Below, piece after piece: positions 1 to 6,829 of a stretch of DNA of 8,162 nucleotides. The position numbers were made by a program, and so were the translations under genes. The notes under the pieces are model-generated. The model made no database searches and was not told the DNA's origin. It saw only the letters and a program-made list of their open reading frames with translations. The stretch comes from Magnetovibrio sp. GTDB taxonomy: Bacteria > Pseudomonadota > Alphaproteobacteria > Rhodospirillales > Magnetovibrionaceae. Numbering within the stretch: the stretch's first letter is position 1; each line of letters opens with the position of its first letter. The stretch covers positions 1 through 8,162 of the forward strand of contig JAESUA010000419.1 of the NCBI GenBank assembly GCA_016763255.1, read 5' to 3'.

Positions 1-1387
1 AAAGCAGCTGCAAAACCTCATAGACATGGACATCGGTGTAGGCTTCGTACTCGGTCGGGAACGGCAGCAGGGCATAAAGCGGCTCCGGCTGAAGTCCCAA
101 CCAGATGCACAGGAACGCGAACAAGAACATCGCCGCTTTCATGTTCCACGGCGGGTCTTTGGGTCGTAAGCCGCTGTCTTTCTGGAAGAAGACAAACCAT
201 GGGAACTTGATCCCGGCGTGCAGGAATACGCCCGCGCTGGCAGCTGTCAGGCTCAGCCACACCACCATCATTTCGGTGTCATAGGCGGCCTGATTGGTCA
301 TCGACTTGGAGATGAACCCACTGGTCCACGGAAAGCTGGAAATGGCCAGCGCGCCGATGATGCCGGCGACCATGGTGAACGGCATGGTGCGAAATAATCC
401 ACCCAAATCGGTGCATTTACGCTTGCCGCCGGTCATGTACATGACGGAGCCCGCGCTCATCAGCAACAGCGCTTTGTAGATGATGTGGGTGAAGGCGTGT
501 GCGGCCGCGCCATTGATTGCCATTTCGGTGCCGATGCCGGCCCCGACCAGCATGAAGCCGACCTGGTTGATGATCGAATACGACAAGATGCGGCGCATGT
601 CGTTTTCCAGCAGCGCATAGATGATGCCGTAAAAAATCATGTAGATGCCGATCCAGATCAGCACCTGTTCCCCGGCAAAACCGACCAGCAAAACATAAAC
701 CGCGGTCTTGGTGGTGAAGGCCGACAAGAACACCGTGCCCGACCAGCTGGCTTCGGGATAAGTGTCGGGCAGCCAGGCGCTCAACGGTGGGGCACCGGTG
801 TTGATCAAGAACCCGATCAAGATCATCCAGGTGGCAAAGCTGTTGGCGCTCATGGCGGTGAAATCGATTGATCCGGTTTCTTGGATATAGGCAACCACGC
901 CGACCATCAAAATCACGCCGCCGAACAGGTGTACCAGGGCATAGCGCATCGCGGCCCGGCCCGAAGCCTCGGTCCTTGAGGCCCACACCACCATGGTCGA
1001 TCCGACGGCCATCACTTCCCAATACATGAATACGGTGATCAAATCACCCGCCAGCGCCACACCAATGGCGCTGCCTGCATAGGCGAAGGCGGCGCTGAGT
1101 TCGATCACGCTGCTGCGGTTTAGCGCAAACAGGCCACCGGCAAATGCCATGATGGCGAAGATGGTGGCGAACAGCCGCGACAAGTTGGAGCCTTCGACCA
1201 GTTCCAACTGATAGTCGAGAAAACCAACAGTCATCTGTACGCCGTCATCGACCTGCCAAATGGCAGCAAGGGTCAATAAAGGCAAAATCAAAATCAGCGC
1301 ACCGCGTGCCCAACCCCGGACCGCGGGCAACAAAAAAGCACCAATGATCAGGATAAAGGAGGGTGAAATCAGAAGGTCACTGGTCAT
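1..1387 (-). CDS. Third MrpD/ND5-like proton-conducting membrane subunit (D3), C-terminus cut by window edge
   Basis: An open frame of 462 codons runs from the ATG at 1387 to the left edge without a stop, so the C-terminus is missing. The protein is very hydrophobic and belongs to the antiporter-like NADH-dehydrogenase family (Proton_antipo_M; MrpA/MrpD, NuoL/M/N). Visible landmarks are FMYWEVMAVGS with the TM5 glutamate E124, PPLSAWLPDTYPEA (residues 200-213), TTKTAVYVL with K227, AHAFTHIIYK (H297, H301, K305) and TSGFISK with the TM12-type lysine K361. The usual TM7 lysine is replaced by asparagine (N196, in FLINTGAPP), and the histidine of the PLH motif is a serine (S203). The start is supported by AAGGA 8 nt upstream and an 11-nt overlap with the preceding small gene. 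It is probably a channel-like subunit of the same complex as the two upstream paralogs. The family call is firm; the exact subunit type is not. Confidence 0.9.
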   Translation of the reverse strand, partial: MTSDLLISPSFILIIGAFLLPAVRGWARGALILILPLLTLAAIWQVDDGVQMTVGFLDYQLELVEGSNLSRLFATIFAIMAFAGGLFALNRSSVIELSAAFAYAGSAIGVALAGDLITVFMYWEVMAVGSTMVVWASRTEASGRAAMRYALVHLFGGVILMVGVVAYIQETGSIDFTAMSANSFATWMILIGFLINTGAPPLSAWLPDTYPEASWSGTVFLSAFTTKTAVYVLLVGFAGEQVLIWIGIYMIFYGIIYALLENDMRRILSYSIINQVGFMLVGAGIGTEMAINGAAAHAFTHIIYKALLLMSAGSVMYMTGGKRKCTDLGGLFRTMPFTMVAGIIGALAISSFPWTSGFISKSMTNQAAYDTEMMVVWLSLTAASAGVFLHAGIKFPWFVFFQKDSGLRPKDPPWNMKAAMFLFAFLCIWLGLQPEPLYALLPFPTEYEAYTDVHVYEVLQLL

Positions 1388-1682
1388 AGTAGGTGTCCTT
1401 CTTGCTCAAAACCAATCCCATTAATTTGGCAAAAAGCACCATCGCGACGCAGGTGATGAAGCCGTACCACGAATAAAAGGCCAACGAGCCTTCGATGCCA
1501 AATGTGGCATGCGGATGCACCGTGGTGCCCAGCCAGGTGACGAACGCCAGCAGTGCGATGCCGCATATCCAAAGCAATTTGATGGTGCCGGGTTTGACCA
1601 GCCAATGCTGGGGTTCACCATTGATGTCGAGCAGGGGCTGTTTCACGCTATTCTCTTCTTCTGCTTGATTGTCATCGCTCAT
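1377..1682 (-). CDS. Small two-helix membrane protein within the Mrp-like operon
   Basis: This 101-residue protein starts at the ATG at 1682, with GGGAGG 6 nt upstream. It begins 2 nt after the stop of the preceding antiporter-like gene and overlaps the next gene by 11 nt. It has a hydrophilic acidic N-terminus (MSDDNQAEEENS), a first hydrophobic helix at about 34-53 (around LLWICGIALLAFVTWLG), a short loop with HPHATFG, a second helix at about 67-92 (around FYSWYGFITCVAMVLFAK), and a charged tail ending KKDTYYDQ. I know of no named function. From memory, similar small proteins ending in a DYYD-like tail are encoded beside Mrp/ND5-like genes in other proteobacteria. The coupling on both sides suggests an accessory or assembly subunit of the complex, which is inference. 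Confidence 0.85.
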   Translation of the reverse strand: MSDDNQAEEENSVKQPLLDINGEPQHWLVKPGTIKLLWICGIALLAFVTWLGTTVHPHATFGIEGSLAFYSWYGFITCVAMVLFAKLMGLVLSKKDTYYDQ

Positions 1683-1684
1683 GA

Positions 1685-3184
1685 TTAGCCTCCCACCAAT
1701 GCACGGCCGAGCGCCAACGGCACCTCGGGGAAGAAGAACAAGGCAATGGTACCCAGGGCGGTGAAGCTCAACGCCATCACCATCGCCACCGGGGCTTCGC
1801 CGTGATGATCGTATTTGGAATAGGGATCGTCTGGGGGCCGCATCTTTTGATCTTTGAAAAATGCGACATAAAGGATCGGCAAGAAATAGCCTGCATTGAG
1901 CAAGGTCGAGGCGATGATCACCAATATGGCGAAGGCTTCGCCGGTTTCCAGCGCCCCGGACAAGATGTACCACTTGGAAATGAATCCGGCGGTGGGCGGC
2001 AAGCCGATCATCGACAGCGCGCCGATGCCAAAGGCGATCATGGTGAACGGCATGCGCTTGCCGATGCCGTCCAACTGACTGACCTTGGTCTTGTGCGCGG
2101 CGGTGTAGATTGATCCGGCGGCAAAAAACAGTGTGATCTTGCCCAATGCATGAGCCGCCATATGCAATGCCGCCCCGGCCACCGATATGGGTGCGAGGAT
2201 GGCGGTGGCGAGGATCACGTAACTCAGCTGGCTGATCGTTGAATAGGCCAAACGACGTTTCAAATTGTCCTGGCGCAACGCAATGATGGAGGCGGCAATG
2301 ATGGTGAACCCGGCGATGAACAGCAGCCAGTCGGCACCTTGGGTGTCGGTCAAAAGGTCGAGGCCAAAGATATAGACCACCACCTTGACCACCGAAAACA
2401 CTCCGGCTTTGACCACCGCCACGGCGTGCAACAGGGCCGACACCGGGGTCGGGGCGACCATTGCCGCAGGCAGCCAACGGTGCACCGGCATCAGCGCCGC
2501 TTTGCCGATGCCGTACATGTACAACAACATCAACACGGCCAATTCGGGGCCTTGAACCTGACCGGCCAAAATGCCGCCTTCGACAAAATCAAGGGTGCCG
2601 GTGAGGTTGTAGGTCCACAGCATGGCGAGGAATAAAAAGCCGATCGAGGTGGCCATCAAGATGCCAAGATAAACCCGCCCGCCACGAACCGCATCGGCTT
2701 TGCCCGAATGGGTCACCAGCGGATAGGTGGAGATGGTCAGAACCTCGTAGAACAAGAATAGCGTCAGCACATTACCGGCATAGGCGATGCCTACGGCGGC
2801 CGAAATGGCGATGGTGAAGCAGATATAAAACCGCGTCTGGTTGCCTTCGTTATTTTTGCGCATGTAGCCGATGGAATAGACCGTGTTGACGACCCATAAC
2901 CCCGATGCGATCAGCGCAAACAATTGGCCCAGGGGTTCCACGGTTAAGGTGATGGTCAGGCCCGGCAACATCTCGAACAAATCGACCGAGGGCCGCGCAC
3001 CGTCTAAAACTTCTGGGGTCAGGCTGGCGACCACCAAAAATTCCGCCATCGCGGTGATCAATGAGGCGGCTTCGCGTAAGTTGCGATTGCGCTCTCCCAG
3101 CCACCACACCACCAGTCCACCGAACAGGGGCAGCACCACGGCCAGCTGAATGGCCTGGGCTTCGCTGATGAATGAGAACAGCAT
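1685..3184 (-). CDS. Second MrpD/ND5-like proton-conducting antiporter subunit (D2)
   Basis: This 499-residue polytopic membrane protein has the Proton_antipo_M fold of MrpA/MrpD and the complex I subunits NuoL/M/N. All key ionisable residues of the family are present: the TM5 glutamate E147 in LFLFYEVLTIS, the TM7 lysine K228 in GIGKAALMPVHRWLP with H235, H253 and K259 in LLHAVAVVKAGVF, AAHALGK (H345, K349), and the TM12-type lysine K404 in TAGFISKW. The predicted role is coupling proton translocation to cation exchange within the complex. The ATG follows the stop of mrpD directly, with a G-rich ribosome-binding site 7 nt upstream. The length is that of MrpD or of the ND5-like part of MrpA, but the C-terminal MrpA extension is absent. 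It may take the place of the N-terminal half of MrpA, which is otherwise missing here. Confidence 0.92.
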   Translation of the reverse strand: MLFSFISEAQAIQLAVVLPLFGGLVVWWLGERNRNLREAASLITAMAEFLVVASLTPEVLDGARPSVDLFEMLPGLTITLTVEPLGQLFALIASGLWVVNTVYSIGYMRKNNEGNQTRFYICFTIAISAAVGIAYAGNVLTLFLFYEVLTISTYPLVTHSGKADAVRGGRVYLGILMATSIGFLFLAMLWTYNLTGTLDFVEGGILAGQVQGPELAVLMLLYMYGIGKAALMPVHRWLPAAMVAPTPVSALLHAVAVVKAGVFSVVKVVVYIFGLDLLTDTQGADWLLFIAGFTIIAASIIALRQDNLKRRLAYSTISQLSYVILATAILAPISVAGAALHMAAHALGKITLFFAAGSIYTAAHKTKVSQLDGIGKRMPFTMIAFGIGALSMIGLPPTAGFISKWYILSGALETGEAFAILVIIASTLLNAGYFLPILYVAFFKDQKMRPPDDPYSKYDHHGEAPVAMVMALSFTALGTIALFFFPEVPLALGRALVGG

Positions 3185-4669
3185 TTAAAAGCCCCCCATC
3201 AAGTGTCGTGCGGCGGTATCCGCCAAATCGAGGGTGAACGTGCCGTTGGCACCGAAATAGATCGCCGCGCCGGCCAAAGTCCAGATGGGCACCAACATGC
3301 TCAGTGGAACATCGGCGGGCTTGTCGGCGGTGATGGCGGGTTCGCGCAGATAGGCCACCTCGAACACGCGCCAGACATAGATCACCGCCAACAGGCTGGA
3401 CAGCAAAATCAGTGCTGCCAACGGCCACATATCGAGTTCCAGCGCCGCGGTGACCAGCTGCCATTTGCTGATGAAACCGGGGGTCAGCGGCACGCCGATC
3501 AATCCCAATCCTGCGATGACAAACGCCGCCATGGTCACCGGCATGCGCTTGCCGATGCCTTCGAGATCCTTGAGCGTCACCGCACCGGTGGCATAAATCA
3601 CCGCGCCGATGGCAAAAAATGCGGTGCCCTTCATTAGGGCGTGATTGAACATGTGCACGATGCCGCCCGAAAGACCGGCTTCGGTGGCCAGCGCGATGCC
3701 CAGCACGATGTAGCCGATTTGGGCGATGGAAGAATAGGCCAACATGCGCTTAACGTTTTCTTGCCAGATGGCCGACAGGCTGGCGAGGAACATTGCCGCC
3801 AAGGCCATGGCGATCAGCACCGGTTGCAACGGGAAACTGGCGAAGATATCTACATCGCCGAACACCGTGAAAATGATCCGCAAAAGAACGTAGACCGAAA
3901 CCTTGGTCGCGGTCGCAGCCAAGAATGCGGTGACCACGGATGGTGCGAAGGTGTAGGCGTTGGGTAACCACATGTGGAGCGGAAACAAGGCCAGCTTCAA
4001 GCTGATGCCGACGGTTAAGAATGCCAGGGCAGCCAAAATCGTGCGGGTTTCGATCACCGCGGGCATGATGGTTTTCAGGTCGGCAAAGTTAAGCGTACCG
4101 GTGACCTGATACATCAAGCCAACGCCGATGATGTAAAATGTCGCGCCGATGGTGCCCATGATCAAATAGCGAAACGCTGCTGTCAGGGCCCGCCGATCTT
4201 GGCCCATGGAAATCAGCACGTAGGTCGATAAGCTGGATATTTCCAAGAAGACAAACAGGTTGAATGCATCGCCGGTGACCGTGATGCCCAACAGCCCCGA
4301 CAGGCACAATAGCAACATGGTGTAAAATAGGTAGATGCGGTCTTTGCGGATTTCTTTTTCGACGCTGCGTTTGGCATAAGGCATGGTCACCGCGCCGATG
4401 CCGGCAACGATCAGCACCACAAAGGCACCCAGAGGGTCGAGTACGTATTCAATGCCCCACGGCGCGTCCCAACCGCCGATGCGATAGACCGCTTGGCCGT
4501 GTTCGAGCACCGTCAACAAAAGCTTGATCGAAATGCCAAATACCGCCCAAGAAACGGCGGTGGCCACGGACCACGCACCACTGGGACTGCGCAGCAAGAC
4601 GCACACCGGGGCCGCCAACAAAGGCACCACGACCAGCAATAAAAGCCAGGGGTCAGATGCGGTGATCAT
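3185..4669 (-). CDS. mrpD: Mrp-type cation/H+ antiporter subunit D
   Basis: This 494-residue integral membrane protein is the best match to canonical MrpD (MnhD), one of the two proton-conducting subunits of Mrp antiporters. Conserved elements are E143 in LFVFLEISSLSTY (TM5), K225 and H232 in GISLKLALFPLHMWLPNAY (TM7), K256 in ATKVSVYVL (TM8), FNHALMKG with H343 and K347, and K402 in TPGFISKW (TM12). It follows mrpC with a 4-nt ATGA overlap, the usual C-D order of Mrp operons, and its stop abuts the start of the second paralog. The motif GIGKRMP (371-377) recurs in that paralog with near-identical DNA. Transport of Na+ versus K+ or another ion cannot be read from the sequence. Confidence 0.95.
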   Translation of the reverse strand: MITASDPWLLLLVVVPLLAAPVCVLLRSPSGAWSVATAVSWAVFGISIKLLLTVLEHGQAVYRIGGWDAPWGIEYVLDPLGAFVVLIVAGIGAVTMPYAKRSVEKEIRKDRIYLFYTMLLLCLSGLLGITVTGDAFNLFVFLEISSLSTYVLISMGQDRRALTAAFRYLIMGTIGATFYIIGVGLMYQVTGTLNFADLKTIMPAVIETRTILAALAFLTVGISLKLALFPLHMWLPNAYTFAPSVVTAFLAATATKVSVYVLLRIIFTVFGDVDIFASFPLQPVLIAMALAAMFLASLSAIWQENVKRMLAYSSIAQIGYIVLGIALATEAGLSGGIVHMFNHALMKGTAFFAIGAVIYATGAVTLKDLEGIGKRMPVTMAAFVIAGLGLIGVPLTPGFISKWQLVTAALELDMWPLAALILLSSLLAVIYVWRVFEVAYLREPAITADKPADVPLSMLVPIWTLAGAAIYFGANGTFTLDLADTAARHLMGGF

Positions 4670-5064
4670 GCGATATCCTCTTCACCGTGTTCGATGGTTT
4701 GGATCTCGTCTTCTTCGATGGTGTCGTAGCTGTGATGAATGCGCACCACCAGCGCCAAAGCCAGCGATGTGGTCGCAACACCGACCACAATCGCGGTGAG
4801 GATCAAGACATGGGGAAGGGGATTTGAATAAGTCTCAATCCCGTCTTTAAGGATCGGGGCGGAGCCGCCGCTAACCTTGCCCATGGAGATATAAAACACG
4901 AATACCGAAACTTGAAAAATGTTCAGCCCGACAACCTTTTTGATCAGATTGTGTTGAGCGATAACGGTGTAAAAACCGGCCATCATCAAAACGATGACAA
5001 CCCAGTAATTCACCAGACCCAAGAGGTCTTTTATGGTGGCCAAATCGAACATGTTAGCGATCAT
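4666..5064 (-). CDS. mrpC: Mrp-type cation/H+ antiporter subunit C (NuoK-like)
   Basis: This 132-residue protein of the MnhC/NuoK family has three predicted membrane helices. The core FYTVIAQHNLIKKVVGLNIF resembles the NLIR..IGL region of MrpC and NuoK, and SNPLPHVLILTAIVVGVATT is the typical last-helix motif. NuoK-like subunits form part of the proton path beside the large antiporter subunits. The C-terminus is unusually acidic (IEEDEIQTIEHGEEDIA) and probably cytoplasmic. The first ATG at 5064 overlaps mrpB by 11 nt, but the AGGGG sequence abuts it too closely for a normal ribosome-binding site. A second in-frame ATG at 5052 (giving MFDLATIKD) lies 12 nt after the same AGGGG and 1 nt after the mrpB stop, and may be the true start. 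The 3' end overlaps mrpD by 4 nt. Confidence 0.93.
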   Translation of the reverse strand: MIANMFDLATIKDLLGLVNYWVVIVLMMAGFYTVIAQHNLIKKVVGLNIFQVSVFVFYISMGKVSGGSAPILKDGIETYSNPLPHVLILTAIVVGVATTSLALALVVRIHHSYDTIEEDEIQTIEHGEEDIA

Positions 5065-5506
5065 CCCCTATGCGAAAGGGCAAATCGCCGTTCGCATGGC
5101 CCGCAAATGTGTAGAAAATGGTGATCATTGCCCCTGCCACCGTCATGCCAACCCCGAACTCAACCAATAATATGCCAAGGTGTTGACCGGCCAAGGGGGT
5201 TGAGCCCAGCACATTGTAATCAAGGAATTCTCCGCCCAATAGCATCGTCAATATGCCCGTGCCGCCATAAATCAGCACGCCCAGCGCCAAAAGAGTACGG
5301 GTGACGGAAGACGGGATTGATTTTCGCGCAACGCGGATACCGAAAATTAGGGCGTAAAGAATAAAGGCCACGGCGAAAATTACGCCGGCCTGAAAACCGC
5401 CGCCGGGACCAAAATCGCCGTGGAACTGAACATACAGGGCAAACAACATGATCAGCGGAATCAGCAACTTTGCGATAACCCGCAGCAATACTTTTTCAAC
5501 CATCAT
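5054..5506 (-). CDS. mrpB: Mrp-type cation/H+ antiporter subunit B (MnhB domain)
   Basis: This 150-residue protein has about four hydrophobic helices. It carries the MnhB signature HGDFGPGGGFQAG at residues 29-41, matching the G/H-x-x-PGGGF-x-AG pattern of MrpB and the homologous MbhF. LLVEFGVGMTVAGAMITIFY near the C-terminus is also typical. In Mrp complexes MrpB is a small membrane subunit packed between MrpA and the other subunits. The start ATG overlaps the stop of the upstream DUF4040 gene as ATGA (4 nt), so translation is probably coupled. The position directly before mrpC and mrpD matches the usual B-C-D order. Confidence 0.95.
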   Translation of the reverse strand: MMVEKVLLRVIAKLLIPLIMLFALYVQFHGDFGPGGGFQAGVIFAVAFILYALIFGIRVARKSIPSSVTRTLLALGVLIYGGTGILTMLLGGEFLDYNVLGSTPLAGQHLGILLVEFGVGMTVAGAMITIFYTFAGHANGDLPFRIGDDR

Positions 5507-6147
5507 GATGAAGCTTCCTCATCCAAATCAGAAGAGGCGGTGGAGGGCTGGTCCGGGGCACGGTCTTTATCTTTGCGCCGCCTGCGTGCCGCAGTGGAGC
5601 CCGGCATCACGCCACCCTTTGAACGGCCGATGATCACCAACACACCAATGGCTGCGGTGAACACCACCGCCGTTTCACCCAGGGTGTCATAGCCACGATA
5701 ACTGGCTAAGATCGACGTTACAATGTTGGGCGGGCCAACTTCGGCACCGGATTTTTCGATGTAACGGTTGGCCACATGTTGATGGATGGGGGCGTTGATA
5801 TCGCCATAACGTGGCATATCGAAGGTGCCGTAAACCAGCACCCCGCCGGTCGCCAAGACCAAAACCAGCGCCAGAACAGGCGGTTTTTTGTGGACCTTTT
5901 CTTGATCCGTGGTCAACGCCAAGGTGCCCAACATCAACACGGTGGAAATGCCCGCACCGACAGCGGCTTCGGTGAACGCTACATCGACGGCGTCCATCAC
6001 CACATACAACACGGCGGCAATCAATGAATAGATGCCCGACAGCATCACCACGGCAAACAAATTGCGCAGCTTTACCAGCCAATAGGCGGTTCCAGCCATG
6101 AACAATAACAAGGAGATGACGATGAATTGTTTGATTAAGTCTTCGAT
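5503..6147 (-). CDS. DUF4040/MbhE-domain protein: separate C-terminal module of MrpA
   Basis: The protein matches the DUF4040 domain (MbhD-like; VDVAFTEAAVGAGISTVLML) followed by an MbhE-like region (HVANRYIEKSGA, then GYDTLGETAVVFTAAIGVLV). Both are normally fused to the end of MrpA; here they form one stand-alone gene. A hydrophilic tail follows, first Arg/Lys-rich (AARRRRKDKDR) and then acidic. The start is unusual. No ATG, GTG or TTG in this frame has a ribosome-binding site, but AAGGAG lies exactly 8 nt before an in-frame ATC at 6147. From there the protein is 214 residues (IEDLIKQFIVISLLLF...) with a full first helix, as in MbhD. Conventional alternatives are TTG at 6111 (202 residues) or ATG at 6099. 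With the ATC start the gene overlaps mrpG by 13 nt; it overlaps mrpB by 4 nt. The domain call is strong; the start is about 60% sure. Confidence 0.88.
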   Translation of the reverse strand: MEDLIKQFIVISLLLFMAGTAYWLVKLRNLFAVVMLSGIYSLIAAVLYVVMDAVDVAFTEAAVGAGISTVLMLGTLALTTDQEKVHKKPPVLALVLVLATGGVLVYGTFDMPRYGDINAPIHQHVANRYIEKSGAEVGPPNIVTSILASYRGYDTLGETAVVFTAAIGVLVIIGRSKGGVMPGSTAARRRRKDKDRAPDQPSTASSDLDEEASS

Positions 6148-6530
6148 GGGTCCGTCTCCTTTTTCGGGGTGTTGTTGGGGGTATCTAGGATCTCGTCTAC
6201 CGCAGGGCCGGGGGTGACGCCGCCATGAATGGCCGCACGCGCCAAGGCAAAAGTGGTGGAGGGGGAGGTGAATAAGATAAACAGCAAAATCAAGAACAGC
6301 TTAATCACCACGATCCATTCGTCGGCCTGGAACATCAGGCCTGTCAAGATCAACATGATGCCCAAGGTATCGACCAAGCCCGCACCGTGCATGCGCGAAA
6401 AGACATCGGGTAGGCGGATGATGCCGATCACGCCAACAACGGTAAAAAATGAGCCGCTGATGATGAAAAACCAGCTCAGCCAGTCGGCCAACGCCAGGGG
6501 GCCAATCATGATGTCGAGAAAATCCAGCAT
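6135..6530 (-). CDS. mrpG: Mrp-type cation/H+ antiporter subunit G
   Basis: This 131-residue protein has three predicted helices and the PhaG/MnhG signature IGIIRLPDVFSRMHGAG, followed by DTLGIMLILTGLMF. It is an essential small membrane subunit of Mrp complexes and the homolog of MbhC. The ATG overlaps the mrpF stop as TAATG, with GGGGGAG 7 nt upstream. The C-terminal 25 or so residues form a hydrophilic, probably cytoplasmic tail (EILDTPNNTPKKETDPSKT), and their codons also carry the ribosome-binding site of the next gene. Confidence 0.95.
   Translation of the reverse strand: MLDFLDIMIGPLALADWLSWFFIISGSFFTVVGVIGIIRLPDVFSRMHGAGLVDTLGIMLILTGLMFQADEWIVVIKLFLILLFILFTSPSTTFALARAAIHGGVTPGPAVDEILDTPNNTPKKETDPSKT
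6156..6161 (-). promoter_or_regulatory. Ribosome-binding site before the ATC-start DUF4040 gene
   Basis: AAGGAG on the minus strand (6161-6156) is a near-perfect Shine-Dalgarno sequence inside the 3' end of mrpG. The next 8 nt lead to ATC at 6147-6145, which is in frame with the DUF4040 protein. No ATG, GTG or TTG follows at a suitable distance in that frame, so this site is the main argument for the ATC start. Confidence 0.55.
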
Positions 6531-6829
6531 TAGACGTCTCCCCCGTCCGGGCCTTCGATGGGATGGCCGAGGTCGCGATACTTGACGTATTTGGACACAG
6601 CGATTGTGCCGACAAAATTAATCAGGGCATACAGCAAAGCAATGTCGAGAAATTCGGGGCGGCCGTCTAAAAATCCATATACGGCAATCAGTGCCACCGT
6701 CAATGTGCCGGTGACATTGACCGCCAGGATGCGGTCAAACACGGTCGGTCCGATAAAGGCGCGAAACAGGCTCAGCGTCATGGACAAAATGATGACAACG
6801 CAGGCCACTGAAAACAGTAACATGGTCAC
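6530..6829 (-). CDS. mrpF: Mrp-type cation/H+ antiporter subunit F
   Basis: This 99-residue protein has three hydrophobic helices and the MrpF hallmarks: LFRAFIGPTVFDRILAVN (the R..GPT..DR motif) and FLDIALLYALINFVGTIAV, with the conserved aspartate in the second motif. It is a small membrane subunit of the complex, homologous to MbhB. The GTG start at 6829 overlaps the mrpE stop as GTGA and has AGGGG 7 nt upstream. An ATG two codons further in, at 6823, is possible but is 14 nt from that site. The stop overlaps the mrpG start by 1 nt. Confidence 0.94.
   Translation of the reverse strand: MTMLLFSVACVVIILSMTLSLFRAFIGPTVFDRILAVNVTGTLTVALIAVYGFLDGRPEFLDIALLYALINFVGTIAVSKYVKYRDLGHPIEGPDGGDV

Noticed and set aside
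485..871. Plus-strand open frames opposite the operon (for example 485-871, 3203-3637, 6558-7010)
   Set aside because: They are rich in His, Asp, Gln and Arg without domains or ribosome-binding sites, and mirror well-supported membrane-protein genes on the other strand.
417..1022. Minus-strand open frame of 201 codons
   Set aside because: It overlaps the 462-codon D3 frame, which carries clear family motifs. This frame reads as a His/Arg-rich shadow with no recognisable domain.
1377..2477. Long minus-strand frame of 366 codons
   Set aside because: Its first two thirds are an out-of-frame reading of D2. Only the final 101 codons, starting at the ATG at 1682, are a real gene.
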